In this document: positions 33,493-41,607 of the stretch, in pieces | Position numbering within the stretch: position 1 is the stretch's first letter | Layout: each line of letters begins with the position of its first letter | NCBI GenBank assembly: GCA_963977415.1 | Contig: CAXBOS010000003.1 | Span: forward strand, 286,278 to 350,277 | Source: Croceimicrobium sp963977415 | Lineage (GTDB): Bacteria > Bacteroidota > Bacteroidia > Flavobacteriales > Schleiferiaceae | Length of the DNA stretch: 64,000 nt | Direction: 5' to 3' | Notes under the pieces: generated by a model | What the model was told of the DNA's origin: nothing | Databases searched by the model: none | What the model saw: only the letters and a program-made list of their open reading frames with translations | Position numbers and translations under genes: made by a program

Positions 33493-34525
33493 CTGCTTGG
33501 GGGATTTTTAGTCGGGCGCGAAACAATTTTTCAGTCGACGAAATTTCAAGTAAATCCTTTCTTCCGTAAAGGAGATACAGGCGGCGTTCTACCGAACTTA
33601 GGCCGAAACCCGTGCCACTATTTTCTTCTAAATCAGCATCATAAGGATTAAGAAACTCTACGGTAAGAATATTGGCTTGCTTTTCGGCCTTAAAGTGAAT
33701 GGTTAAATCTTCCGTAGTGCCGTAGAGTCCATATTTTATGGCATTCTCTACCAAGGGCTGTAAAAGCAGGGGTGGGATTTTACAGATTAAGGCGCTTTCG
33801 CTGATCTGTCTTTCTATATTTAATCGGTGCCCAAAACGCATTTGCTCTAAATCGAGATAAAGGTTTAGGTGATCTATCTCATCACTGAAAAGCAGTAAAT
33901 CGCCTTCCTCCTTTTTTAAAGTGCCGCGTAAAAACTCCGATAATTTCTGCACCATTCTGCGCGCATCCTTAGGCCGAGATCCGATGAGGGAATTGATAGA
34001 ATTTAGCGCATTAAAAAGAAAGTGTGGTTGAATTTGCTGTCGCAGTTTAAAAAGCTCTGCTTCGCGGGCGATACGCTCGGTTTCTTGCTGCCTAATTACC
34101 AGTGCCTTTTCTTCGCTAACACGATACCATAAAAAGGAAAAGCCCAAAGTGGAAGCGAGAAGTAAATAAGCCACCGTGCCACGGTAAAGCTGGGTATCAT
34201 CTAACCAGGCGCTCAAATAGTCGCTATTAACATAGTAGTTAACCAACATTTCCGCTCCAATTAAAGAAAAGTAAACCAAAAGCAGGGGCAAGAATAAAAC
34301 TATAGCTAACTGGTAGCGAGGCGGGTTTACAAAACTGAAAACGTTTAATAAGCCAAAACACAAAAGACTAAGTAAAGTCCAGTGGACGGTAGCATCGTAA
34401 ATAGCGTCCCACCATGGAAATTCGTAGACTTCCACCATAAAAAAAACTTGCACTATAATCGCCACCATGGTGGTAGCGATATAGTACAAGTAATTGTGTT
34501 TTACTAAGAGTGGATTAGAAGTCAT
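33485..34525 (-). CDS. LytS-like sensor histidine kinase (second system)
   Basis: A 346-residue kinase with four membrane segments (about 13-32, 46-66, 73-94 and 117-134), a linker helix and the His_kinase domain with LRQQIQPHFLFNALNSINSL (phosphoacceptor His168), PLVENAIKYG (N box) and GTGFGLSSVERRLYLLYG (G box). It lacks a periplasmic ligand domain. The next gene overlaps by eight bases, and a LiaF-like membrane protein is encoded 60 bases upstream in the same direction. Confidence 0.92.
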   Translation of the reverse strand: MTSNPLLVKHNYLYYIATTMVAIIVQVFFMVEVYEFPWWDAIYDATVHWTLLSLLCFGLLNVFSFVNPPRYQLAIVLFLPLLLVYFSLIGAEMLVNYYVNSDYLSAWLDDTQLYRGTVAYLLLASTLGFSFLWYRVSEEKALVIRQQETERIAREAELFKLRQQIQPHFLFNALNSINSLIGSRPKDARRMVQKLSEFLRGTLKKEEGDLLLFSDEIDHLNLYLDLEQMRFGHRLNIERQISESALICKIPPLLLQPLVENAIKYGLYGTTEDLTIHFKAEKQANILTVEFLNPYDADLEENSGTGFGLSSVERRLYLLYGRKDLLEISSTEKLFRARLKIPQADV

Positions 34526-34585
34526 ACCGCAATTTAGGGCATTCTAGGCTGAATTTAGAGGTCCAGTTTAGAACGAATTTGTTGA

Positions 34586-35284
34586 CTAGTAATTTACGAT
34601 ATCTAAACCGCCAAATAATACGGTGCCGCTCACTACTAGCACTTTATCATCGGGCAAGACATTCACTGCTGACTGACGTTTATCGTCTACACCGCCAAAA
34701 ATGCTAGTTACCTCGGTACGTACTTCCCAGTTTTTAGGAACGATTAACTTGAGGCCACCAAACACTACGGTAGAGTCGATATTGATCATGCCATTAAAAT
34801 CGGCATTCATTAAGTTCACTTCTGCGCCTCCGAAAATGGTAATCACTTCACCGCCCTTAAAAGACTTTGAATCTACATTTCGTTTTACGCCATTAAAAAC
34901 ACTGGTAATATCTAGCTCCTCACCATGGTTTAGGGAGCTGTCGTAGTTTTTACTGATGCGTGCACCACGAAAACGCGACTGAAAGATTATGGTTAATCCC
35001 ACGCCCATTACTAGGAGAGGCCAGAAGTAATGGAAGATATTAAAGGCAATATTAAAAATGTCGTCTATTAAAAATACCGAACCAATGGCGATTAAAATAT
35101 AGGAGGCGGGATTTCTAAACTTATTGTCGATGCCGATAATAAAACCAATTGCAATAAGTAGAGTTTCCCAGCTAAATACCCAGTAAGGTAGATAAATCCC
35201 CATGCGACGAAGCAGCCATACCGCACCAATAATTAGGATTACCACTCCTGTATAAACCGACTTATTTTTTGATTGAGCTGTCAT
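34586..35284 (-). CDS. LiaF-like transmembrane protein
   Basis: A 232-residue protein with four N-terminal membrane segments (VVILIIGAVWLLRRMGIYLP, LIAIGFIIGI, SYILIAIGSVFLIDD, WPLLVMGVGLTIIF), the DUF5668 pattern, and a C-terminal beta-helical part that repeats an FGG unit four times (TIFGGAEVNL, VVFGGLKLIV, SIFGGVDDKR, VLFGGLDIVNY). This is the LiaF/toast-rack arrangement. LiaF of Firmicutes holds the LiaS kinase inactive; its Bacteroidota homologues often sit beside LytS/LytTR genes, as here, 60 bases before the kinase. A negative role on that kinase is a hypothesis. Confidence 0.82.
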   Translation of the reverse strand: MTAQSKNKSVYTGVVILIIGAVWLLRRMGIYLPYWVFSWETLLIAIGFIIGIDNKFRNPASYILIAIGSVFLIDDIFNIAFNIFHYFWPLLVMGVGLTIIFQSRFRGARISKNYDSSLNHGEELDITSVFNGVKRNVDSKSFKGGEVITIFGGAEVNLMNADFNGMINIDSTVVFGGLKLIVPKNWEVRTEVTSIFGGVDDKRQSAVNVLPDDKVLVVSGTVLFGGLDIVNY

Positions 35285-35548
35285 GATGATTCACTTTTAT
35301 GTTTTAGTTTCAGGAGCTAAAGTAGAGCGGGCAACATAGTCAACAAAACCCTTTCGGTTGAATTGGTATAAACGGTCGGTGAATGGTGGAAATTGGGGTT
35401 TGGGGCATGGCTTATACAGCGGCCCTGCGTCCAAGGGTGCTGCTGTTGAAGCTCTTCGCGCAAAATCAAATGGAATTTGGTTAAAATTTATATGATAAAA
35501 AAGCTGAAATTAATCACTTAAAGTCATCATATAAACTTACATAGTTAG
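35285..35548. other. Spacer between the LiaF-like gene and the Fic module
   Basis: No gene, tRNA or terminator was recognised in this stretch, which separates two divergently oriented modules. The DNA is mixed, with a GC-richer block near 35400-35460 (GCGGCCCTGCGTCC, GCTGCTGTTGAAGC) of unknown meaning. Confidence 0.5.
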
Positions 35549-35576
35549 TACATTTGTCAACATAAAGGTTTACAAA
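35549..35576 (+). promoter_or_regulatory. Promoter and operator-like inverted repeat of the Fic module
   Basis: TACATTTG at 35549-35556 is a -7 match. Overlapping it, TTTGTCAAC (35553-35561) and GTTTACAAA (35568-35576) form an inverted repeat with eight of nine matches and a six-base spacer. The repeat covers the end of the -7 box and the likely transcription start and abuts the GTG start codon, a typical place for autorepression by the XRE protein encoded next. Confidence 0.65.
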
Positions 35577-36035
35577 GTGAAAAATCGAAAACTACAAATT
35601 GCCCAATTAGAATCTAGAATAGCACTATTTGCAAGTACCCGAAAGCTACCAAATCCTCCTACAGGCTGGGTTAAAGCAATTAGGCTCGCATTAGGCATGT
35701 CGCTCGAGCAGTTAGCTGATAGGCTTTCAATCACCAAACAAAGTGTGCATAACATTGAAAAGCGTGAAAAAGATGGGGCCGTTACCTTAAGAACTTTAAG
35801 AGAAACCGCAAGAGCCCTAGATATGGATTTCGTTTATGGTTTTGTTCCAAAAGATGGCTCGCTAGATCAGTATATTGAAAAAAAGGCACGGCTGCTAGCA
35901 CAAGAGATAGTGTTGCGTACTTCCAACAACATGAGGCTCGAAGATCAAGAAAATAATAATGAGCGATTATATAAAGCAATTGAAGAAAGAACCCATATCA
36001 TCAAAGAAGAACTACCTAAAGCATTATGGGACTAG
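35577..36035 (+). CDS. Mobile mystery protein A (XRE-type regulator of the Fic module)
   Basis: A 152-residue protein. Residues about 38-95 form an HTH_3/XRE domain (AIRLALGMSLEQLADRLSIT, KQSVHNIEKREKDGAVTLRT) followed by the family-typical ARALDMDFVYGFVPKDGSLD; the C terminus is helical and acidic. This combination, next to a Fic protein, defines mobile mystery protein A (TIGR02612). It starts at GTG (35577): the next in-frame ATG lies inside the HTH. Its stop overlaps the start of the Fic gene by ten bases. The likely role is antitoxin or repressor that binds the inverted repeat in front of it. Confidence 0.85.
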   Translation: MKNRKLQIAQLESRIALFASTRKLPNPPTGWVKAIRLALGMSLEQLADRLSITKQSVHNIEKREKDGAVTLRTLRETARALDMDFVYGFVPKDGSLDQYIEKKARLLAQEIVLRTSNNMRLEDQENNNERLYKAIEERTHIIKEELPKALWD

Positions 36036-36622
36036 ACTTCGACTACACTAGTGGGCAAACGCCAATTGATGAAGAAGAGAAAGAAGGTCTTCGTATCCCT
36101 ACTATTGCAACAAGAGAAGAACTAGATGAGTATGAGCAGCAAAATATTGAAGATGCTTTACTTTGGGTATTGAGTCAAAGACTCAAAGCCGAAACTATTT
36201 TTAGTGAAAAGTTCATTTGCCTGCTTCATCGTAAAATGTATGGGTCGATTTGGTCTTGGGCTGGGAAATTTAGGAAAACAGATAAAAACTTAGGAATCGA
36301 TAAATGGCAAATTCCATTAGCTTTAAAAAGTCTTTGTGAAGATGCCTTATTCTGGCTTGGTCACGAAACCTACTCTCCTGACGAAATTGCAATACGGTTT
36401 AAGCACAGGATTGTGAGCATACATTGTTTTCCAAATGGCAACGGAAGGCACAGTAGACTAATGGCAGATGTTATAATCAGTAAAATATACAAAAGACCAT
36501 TATTCAGCTGGGGGGCTGAAAATTTAGTTCAGCATGGAGAAAGTCGAATTGCCTATTTATCTGCCGTAAAGCAGGCCGATAATAACGACTATGATCAACT
36601 ACTTACTTTTGCCAGAGGATGA
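36026..36622 (+). CDS. Mobile mystery protein B (Fic domain, probable AMP-transferase toxin)
   Basis: A 198-residue Fic/DOC protein. The active-site motif is HCFPNGNGRHSR with His133 as catalytic base (consensus HPFxxGNGR; Pro is Cys here). Before it come FICLLHRKMYGSIWSWAGKF and RKTDKNLGID, the family-typical flap. Fic proteins with this motif transfer AMP (or other nucleotide parts) to target hydroxyls. The inhibitory (S/T)xxxE(G/N) motif was searched for by eye in both proteins of the pair and not found with confidence. It overlaps mobile mystery protein A by ten bases. The module is accessory in other genomes. Confidence 0.87.
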   Translation: MGLDFDYTSGQTPIDEEEKEGLRIPTIATREELDEYEQQNIEDALLWVLSQRLKAETIFSEKFICLLHRKMYGSIWSWAGKFRKTDKNLGIDKWQIPLALKSLCEDALFWLGHETYSPDEIAIRFKHRIVSIHCFPNGNGRHSRLMADVIISKIYKRPLFSWGAENLVQHGESRIAYLSAVKQADNNDYDQLLTFARG

Positions 36623-36692
36623 ATATTTTGAGATGCAGCTGCTATGAGAAGCGGCTCTTGAAGCCTTGCATGCAACGCATCTACAAACCCCA

Positions 36693-36724
36693 AAAAAAAC
36701 CGCCTCAAAATTGAGACGGTTTTT
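36693..36724. terminator. Bidirectional terminator between the Fic module and serA
   Basis: AAAACCGcCTCAA and TTGAGaCGGTTTT pair with one C/A mismatch around AA. The T run is good in both directions (eight T on the minus strand, five on the plus), so it can serve the Fic gene and serA, which converge here. Confidence 0.85.
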
Positions 36725-36745
36725 AAATATCTAAAATCCTACTTT

Positions 36746-37702
36746 CTAAGAGAAAGCGGCAATAATATGATCTGCCATTTCGGTACCAATGCGGTCTTGC
36801 GCTTCTAAAGTAGCCGCACCGATATGCGGAGTAAGAGAAGTATAAGGACTCATTAATACTTTTAAAGCGGGCTTAGGCTCATTAACGAAAACGTCTAAAC
36901 CTGCATATCTCAATTTACCATTATCCAAAGCTTCTAATAAAGCTTCTTCGTCAACCACGCCACCACGTGCGGTGTTAACTATGCCGGCGCCATCTTTCAT
37001 CATCTCAATTTCCTTGGCACCTATCAGGGCTTGACCCGCCCCAGCGATGTGCACGGAAACAAAATCAGAAGCGGCTAAAACGGCTTCCATAGATTCTGGT
37101 TTCACGGTAAATTTCATTTCGCTGCCATTGGCGAAAGGTAAAACTACCTCTGCTTCTTCCACGAAAGGATCCACTGCTTTTACGTCCATTCCCAAACCGA
37201 AAGCCATGCTGGCTACTTCGCGACCAATTCTACCGAAACCGATAATACCAAGGGTTTTACCTTTTAATTCGATACCGGCAGCGTAATTCTTTTTTAGAAC
37301 ATTAAACTGTGAATCGCCTTCTAAAGGCATTTTTTGGTTGGAATCGAATAGGTAACGTACCATTCCGAAAAGGTGAGCAAAAACCAATTCTGCCACCGAG
37401 CGAGAACTAGCCGCTGGCGTATTTTGCACGATCATTCCTTGCTCACGGGCATATTCTACGTCGATATTATCCATACCCACGCCACCACGACCGATGAACT
37501 TTAAAGTGCCTTTAGTCGCATCGATTAAATCTTTACGAACTTTGGTAGCAGAACGTACTAAAAGTACTTCTACCTTATTTTCTAAAATATGTTCTGCTAA
37601 TCGCTCTTGCGCTACCATAGTAGTGTCTACTTCGTAACCTGCTGCGATTAAACTTTCTTTTCCTGATAGAGAAATTCCATCATTAGCTAAAATCTTAGTC
37701 AT
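36746..37702 (-). CDS. serA: D-3-phosphoglycerate dehydrogenase (short form)
   Basis: A 318-residue member of the D-2-hydroxyacid dehydrogenases, oxidising 3-phosphoglycerate in serine synthesis. Seen: GRGGVGMDNIDVEYA, the NAD motif GKTLGIIGFGRIGREVA, NTARGGVVDEEALLEALDNG (catalytic Arg) and PHIGAATLEAQDRIG (catalytic His). It has no C-terminal ACT domain, so feedback by serine is not expected. The gene follows serC by six bases, confirming the pathway. Confidence 0.93.
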   Translation of the reverse strand: MTKILANDGISLSGKESLIAAGYEVDTTMVAQERLAEHILENKVEVLLVRSATKVRKDLIDATKGTLKFIGRGGVGMDNIDVEYAREQGMIVQNTPAASSRSVAELVFAHLFGMVRYLFDSNQKMPLEGDSQFNVLKKNYAAGIELKGKTLGIIGFGRIGREVASMAFGLGMDVKAVDPFVEEAEVVLPFANGSEMKFTVKPESMEAVLAASDFVSVHIAGAGQALIGAKEIEMMKDGAGIVNTARGGVVDEEALLEALDNGKLRYAGLDVFVNEPKPALKVLMSPYTSLTPHIGAATLEAQDRIGTEMADHIIAAFS

Positions 37703-37708
37703 AGTATC

Positions 37709-38779
37709 TTATAATTTTTCAAAAGCTTGCATTACATCAACTAATACCTGCACACTCTCCAAAGGAAGAGCGTTGTACATACTGGCGCGATAGCCACCAA
37801 CACTGCGGTGACCGTTAATTCCGCTTACACCGGCAGCCTTCCACATTTCGTCGAATTTCGCGGTATCAGCCCCTTCTACTGGAAGAAAACATGCGTTCAT
37901 ATTAGAACGATCTTCTTTCGCTGCCGTTCCTACAAATTTGCTATTGCGATCAATTTCATTGTAAATTAAATCTGCTTTCGCCTGATTCACTTTTTCAATC
38001 GCTTCAATGCCACCAATACCTTTTAACCATCTTAGCGTAAGCATAGATCCGTAAACTGGGAAAACAGGTGGTGTATTAAACATCGACTCTTTTTTAATAT
38101 GCGTGGCATAGTTAAGATAAGCAGGAATATCACGACCTGTTTTACCTAAAATCTCATCTTTAACAATTACCAAAGTAGCACCGGCTGGGCCCATGTTTTT
38201 TTGCGCACCTGCGTAGATGAGATCGAAATCGGCCACATTGACTTTACGACTGAAAATATCGGACGACATATCGCAAACCATTAAAGTACCATCCGTTTTA
38301 GGGAATTCCTTCATTTGCGTTCCAAAAATGGTATTGTTACTGGTGCAGTGGAAATAATCTACATCTCTGGGAATGCTATAACCCTTAGGAATGTGATTGT
38401 AATTATCTTCTTCTGAGCTTCCCACTACGAGTACATCGCCTAAGCGTTTTGCCTCTTTAATAGCATTAGCCGCCCAAGTACCGGTATTGGTATAAGCTGC
38501 TTTACCCCCTTCATTTTTCAATAAATTGAAGGCTACCATTACAAATTGTAAGGAGGCGCCACCTTGCAGAAAAAGCACACTATAACCAGAAGGAACCTCT
38601 AGTAATTCTTTTACTAAAGCCACTGCTTCGTCCATTACCGCTACGAAGTTTTTACTACGGTGACTGATTTCAATAAGGGAGAGATCAAGGTCATCGAAGT
38701 TTAAAATTGCTTGGGAAGCTTCTTGTAAAACCTCTTGAGGTAGGATGCAGGGGCCTGCGGAAAAATTGTGCTTTTTCAT
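37709..38779 (-). CDS. serC: Phosphoserine aminotransferase
   Basis: A 356-residue PLP aminotransferase, second step of serine synthesis, also used for pyridoxine synthesis. It starts at the ATG at 38779 with KKHNFSAGPCILPQEVL, the usual SerC opening; a frame ten codons longer has an unlikely start. Further marks: FLQGGASLQFVMV, YAGAQKNMGPAGATLVIV with the PLP lysine, and GINGHRSVGGYRASMYNAL at the end (phosphate-binding His-Arg and Arg). Six bases separate it from serA. Confidence 0.95.
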   Translation of the reverse strand: MKKHNFSAGPCILPQEVLQEASQAILNFDDLDLSLIEISHRSKNFVAVMDEAVALVKELLEVPSGYSVLFLQGGASLQFVMVAFNLLKNEGGKAAYTNTGTWAANAIKEAKRLGDVLVVGSSEEDNYNHIPKGYSIPRDVDYFHCTSNNTIFGTQMKEFPKTDGTLMVCDMSSDIFSRKVNVADFDLIYAGAQKNMGPAGATLVIVKDEILGKTGRDIPAYLNYATHIKKESMFNTPPVFPVYGSMLTLRWLKGIGGIEAIEKVNQAKADLIYNEIDRNSKFVGTAAKEDRSNMNACFLPVEGADTAKFDEMWKAAGVSGINGHRSVGGYRASMYNALPLESVQVLVDVMQAFEKL

Positions 38780-38810
38780 GTTTGCTGATTTTAATTCTTT
38801 AAAAGCCATG

Positions 38811-38848
38811 CAAATTTAAGCTTTAAACCTGAGTTCGATGCAAAGTTA
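38811..38848 (-). promoter_or_regulatory. Two candidate -7 elements upstream of serC
   Basis: On the minus strand TAAATTTG (38818-38811) and TAACTTTG (38848-38841) both fit TAnnTTTG, 31 and 61 bases before the serC start. Either or both may serve the serC-serA operon; no convincing -33 boxes were seen. Confidence 0.4.
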
Positions 38849-39202
38849 GGCCTCTGACCTCTTATAAATGGTGGGTTTAAAGCCGAAGCACGGAAGCAAT
38901 AGCGAGCTATAGCGAAGAGCCAAGGTGCAAAAAACTGTTTTTCAGAATAAGCTGATACGTTTTTTTTCAATAAAAGCGAAAATCCAGCATCCAGCACATT
39001 TACTGTAACCCGCTACAGCTGTGCAATCTAGACTAGTCGTTTCTTTGTATTGAAAATCTGAGGCTATAATTTTAGGTCGAACGCAGATTGTAAAAACCGC
39101 CTCACTTTATGTTATTGTTAATTTTTCAAAAATTGCAAAAGCAAGGGGTAAAAGCTGATGAAATGAAAAAAATCCCCACGGAAATTTAGGATCGAAACTA
39201 AA
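38849..39202. other. Intergenic region without recognised genes
   Basis: No coding pattern was seen on either strand. It contains the 18-base word CAAAAAACTGTTTTTCAG at 38928-38945, which also occurs at 1102-1119 in another intergenic gap, and an A/T-rich tail towards the gene at 39203. No terminator was clear. Confidence 0.5.
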
Positions 39203-40075
39203 CTATTCGCGTTTGGGCAAGCCAGTAGGTTGCGAAGGTGGTTTAAACTCGATTTCCTGCCCTGTATTAAAGTTTACCTTATTGATAAGGTGCCACCAAT
39301 CGTCTTCCCAATACAAGGCATTATAACTAAAATCGGGGCCATACATAAAATAAAGACCCTTCATTTTAGGCTCTGGAGGACCAATATTATCCATAATAAT
39401 GCGCTCTTCCTTTTCATTCCAGCGCACGGTAACGGCGTATTTTGAGCCATATTCCAAAACCAAACGATAGGGAGCTTTCTTTAAAATCTTGTCTTGCCAA
39501 TCGTCTACTCTAAAAATCTTCGCACCAAAACGAATGCCGCCATTGCGCTTAATCTCAATAGCCTCAATAATTTTTTTATTGGTCTTCTCGCCCGCTGCGT
39601 AGCCGAGAAGGGTGAACTTATCTTTTTCTCCCTTTAGGGGGATGAGTTTATAATAGAGAGCTCCTGGCCATTCTTCTGGCTTAAGAATACGCTCTTGCAA
39701 ATTGGGTGTATTTTCGAGAGCATCGATTAGCTCTGTAACCACTGGACCTTTCTTGGTGGCGACTACTGCAATTCCGAAACGCTGGTACTTAAATTTCTGA
39801 TCTGGCATTTGCCAAGTGTAAAGCGCCACCTTATCATCAGGGTCTGCTACACGAATCATGCTGGTTAACTCCTTAAGCTCCAGCTTATAATTATCATCTT
39901 CCGCAAGGAAATCCCTTAACTTCTTTTGAAAATAACGATTGGAGGAATCGCGGACGGCAAACTCTGGTGAATCCAAAATCTGCCGTCCCACTTTTGCTAA
40001 TTCATTTAAATCAACTTGAGCTTTGAGCCCATCTAGCGAAAGCGAAAAAAGGAAAATTAAAAGGAAAATTCTCAT
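39203..40075 (-). CDS. Secreted protein of unknown function, conserved-hypothetical type
   Basis: A 290-residue protein with a signal peptide (RIFLLIFLFSLSLDGLKAQ). The mature part holds DDKVALYTWQMPDQKFKYQR, FGIAVVATKKGPVVTEL, ALYYKLIPLKGEKDKFTLLG and RYVLEYGSKYAVTVRWN-like strands, a pattern met in Bacteroidota periplasmic proteins that score task completion, but no named family was recognised. It sits downstream of the ferredoxin gene (32 bases) in the same direction, so cotranscription is possible. No function is offered. Confidence 0.75.
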   Translation of the reverse strand: MRIFLLIFLFSLSLDGLKAQVDLNELAKVGRQILDSPEFAVRDSSNRYFQKKLRDFLAEDDNYKLELKELTSMIRVADPDDKVALYTWQMPDQKFKYQRFGIAVVATKKGPVVTELIDALENTPNLQERILKPEEWPGALYYKLIPLKGEKDKFTLLGYAAGEKTNKKIIEAIEIKRNGGIRFGAKIFRVDDWQDKILKKAPYRLVLEYGSKYAVTVRWNEKEERIIMDNIGPPEPKMKGLYFMYGPDFSYNALYWEDDWWHLINKVNFNTGQEIEFKPPSQPTGLPKRE

Positions 40076-40107
40076 ACGCTGCTAACGCAAAGTTGTGCTT
40101 AAAGGTA

Positions 40108-40458
40108 TTAGTCGAGGTGTAAAAACTCTTTTTTGGAAAGCAATTCCTCTTCCGTTTCCACATTATCTTCATCGGGAACGCAGCAATCTACCGGGCAAAC
40201 CTCAGCACATTGGGGCTCTTCATGAAAGCCTATACACTCGGTGCACTTATCGGTTACAATATAAAATACATCATAATCTACTGGCTCCTGTGCTTCATCA
40301 GCATCGTATTCGCCACCACTCTTGGGCTTAACTTTCCCAGTTAGAGTGGTGCCTTCAGAGAATCGCCACTCTTGGGCTCCTTCATAAATTGCGTTGTTTG
40401 GGCACTCTGGTTCGCAGGCCCCGCAATTAATACATTCATCAGTTATCTTAATAGCCAT
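40108..40458 (-). CDS. 2[4Fe-4S] ferredoxin, Allochromatium-like
   Basis: A 116-residue ferredoxin. Cluster I ligands are ECINCGACEPECP (Cys9, 12, 15 and 19); cluster II is KCTECIGFHEEPQCAEVCP, with the enlarged loop of eight residues between the second and third Cys that marks the low-potential Alvin-type group; VDCC follows. Between the halves is an insert of about 45 residues rich in Gly, Glu and Asp, and the C terminus is acidic. It is an electron carrier; the partner is unknown. Its promoter overlaps that of the acyl-CoA reductase gene. Confidence 0.92.
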   Translation of the reverse strand: MAIKITDECINCGACEPECPNNAIYEGAQEWRFSEGTTLTGKVKPKSGGEYDADEAQEPVDYDVFYIVTDKCTECIGFHEEPQCAEVCPVDCCVPDEDNVETEEELLSKKEFLHLD

Positions 40459-40468
40459 AATCTGTTCT

Positions 40469-40486
40469 TACTTTTGCGCAAAGTTA
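40469..40486. promoter_or_regulatory. Overlapping divergent promoters, ferredoxin and acyl-CoA reductase
   Basis: TACTTTTG (40469-40476, plus strand) and TAACTTTG (40486-40479, minus strand) are both exact TAnnTTTG elements facing away from each other, separated by two bases. Their TTTG ends form the palindrome TTTGCGCAAA (40473-40482). The plus element serves the gene at 40504 and the minus one the ferredoxin at 40458. Two polymerases cannot occupy both at once. Confidence 0.65.
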
Positions 40487-40503
40487 ATAACTAAACTATC
40501 TAC

Positions 40504-41577
40504 ATGCTTTCATTAGAACAAAGGATTGCTGCCTTTGAAAAATTAGGGAGATTTTTAAGTCAGTACAAAGAGGCGCGTGCCGATGAAGACCTGCAAAAAT
40601 TAAATAAGTTCTTTCTTAAAGAATACCACACGGTTATTAAAGATGCTGAACTTTTTAACCATTGGTTTAGCGAAGATAATCTACATTTCGCCCTCGAGCA
40701 GTGGAGCTTAGCTCTTAGTGAAGAACAACTTCAAGCTTGGGTAATTGACTATGAGGAAGAGTATTTTAGTCCGCGCACTGAAGCCAAAACTATAGCCATA
40801 ATTATGGCTGGGAATATTCCCTTGGTAGGATTACACGATTTAATCTCGGTTTTATTGGCCGGACATAAGGCTTTGATTAAGCCCAGCTCCGACGATGCTA
40901 AGTTGATTCCTTTTGTTTTACAAATGCTGGTGGCGATAGAAAAAGACTTTGCGCACTCGCTGAGCATCGCTGAGAATAAAATGGAAAACTTTGATGCGGT
41001 AATTGCCACGGGAAGTAATAACTCGTCGCGCTATTTTGACCATTATTTTGGAAAGTACCCGCACATCATTCGCCGCAACCGCAGCTCAGTAGCTATTTTA
41101 GAAGGCGATGAAAGCGATGAAGAATTAGAAGCTTTAGGCGAAGATATTTTCCGCTATTTTGGTTTAGGCTGTCGTAATGTTTCTAAGGCTTATGCCCCCA
41201 AAGACTTTGATATACAGCGTCTATTCAAAGCCTTCTTCCCTTTTGAGGCGGTTGCTAACAATAATAAATATGGCAATAATTACGATTATAATCGCGCCAT
41301 CTACCTAATGGAGCATATCGATTTCTTAGAAAACGGTTTCTTCATTATTAAAGAAGACAAAGCTTTACACGCCCCTGTTTCGGTTTTAAATATTGAACGT
41401 TACGAGGACATAGAAATGGTAAAAAAAGACCTCGAGCAATATACCGACGACCTGCAATGCATCGTTGGAAAAGCAGAAAGCTTAGACACGGCCGTTCCTT
41501 TTGGCGAAAGCCAAAAACCGAAACTTTGGGATTATGCCGATAATGTAGATACGCTCGAATTCTTGCATCGTTTATAA
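40504..41577 (+). CDS. LuxC-type acyl-CoA reductase
   Basis: A 357-residue protein of the LuxC family, which reduces acyl-CoA (or acyl protein) to aldehyde with NADPH. The aldehyde-dehydrogenase-like marks are GNIPLVGLHDLISVLLAGHK (cofactor binding), ALIKPSSDDAKLIPF, RNRSSVAILEGDE and the catalytic cysteine in FGLGCRNVSKAY (Cys223). Members in non-luminous Bacteroidota are widespread; the product may serve wax, alkane or aldehyde metabolism, which is unproven. No luxDE genes are near. It shares a promoter region with ferredoxin, a possible but unproven electron partner. Confidence 0.88.
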   Translation: MLSLEQRIAAFEKLGRFLSQYKEARADEDLQKLNKFFLKEYHTVIKDAELFNHWFSEDNLHFALEQWSLALSEEQLQAWVIDYEEEYFSPRTEAKTIAIIMAGNIPLVGLHDLISVLLAGHKALIKPSSDDAKLIPFVLQMLVAIEKDFAHSLSIAENKMENFDAVIATGSNNSSRYFDHYFGKYPHIIRRNRSSVAILEGDESDEELEALGEDIFRYFGLGCRNVSKAYAPKDFDIQRLFKAFFPFEAVANNNKYGNNYDYNRAIYLMEHIDFLENGFFIIKEDKALHAPVSVLNIERYEDIEMVKKDLEQYTDDLQCIVGKAESLDTAVPFGESQKPKLWDYADNVDTLEFLHRL

Positions 41578-41591
41578 TTCCCTTATTTTTG
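41563..41591 (+). promoter_or_regulatory. Promoter before the PASTA gene (TTG-N18-TATTTTTG)
   Basis: TTG at 41563-41565 and TATTTTTG at 41584-41591 are 18 bases apart, a good two-box match. The start codon lies 17 bases after it. The -33 box overlaps the end of the acyl-CoA reductase gene. Confidence 0.65.
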
Positions 41592-41607
41592 CGTAATATC
41601 TAACATC

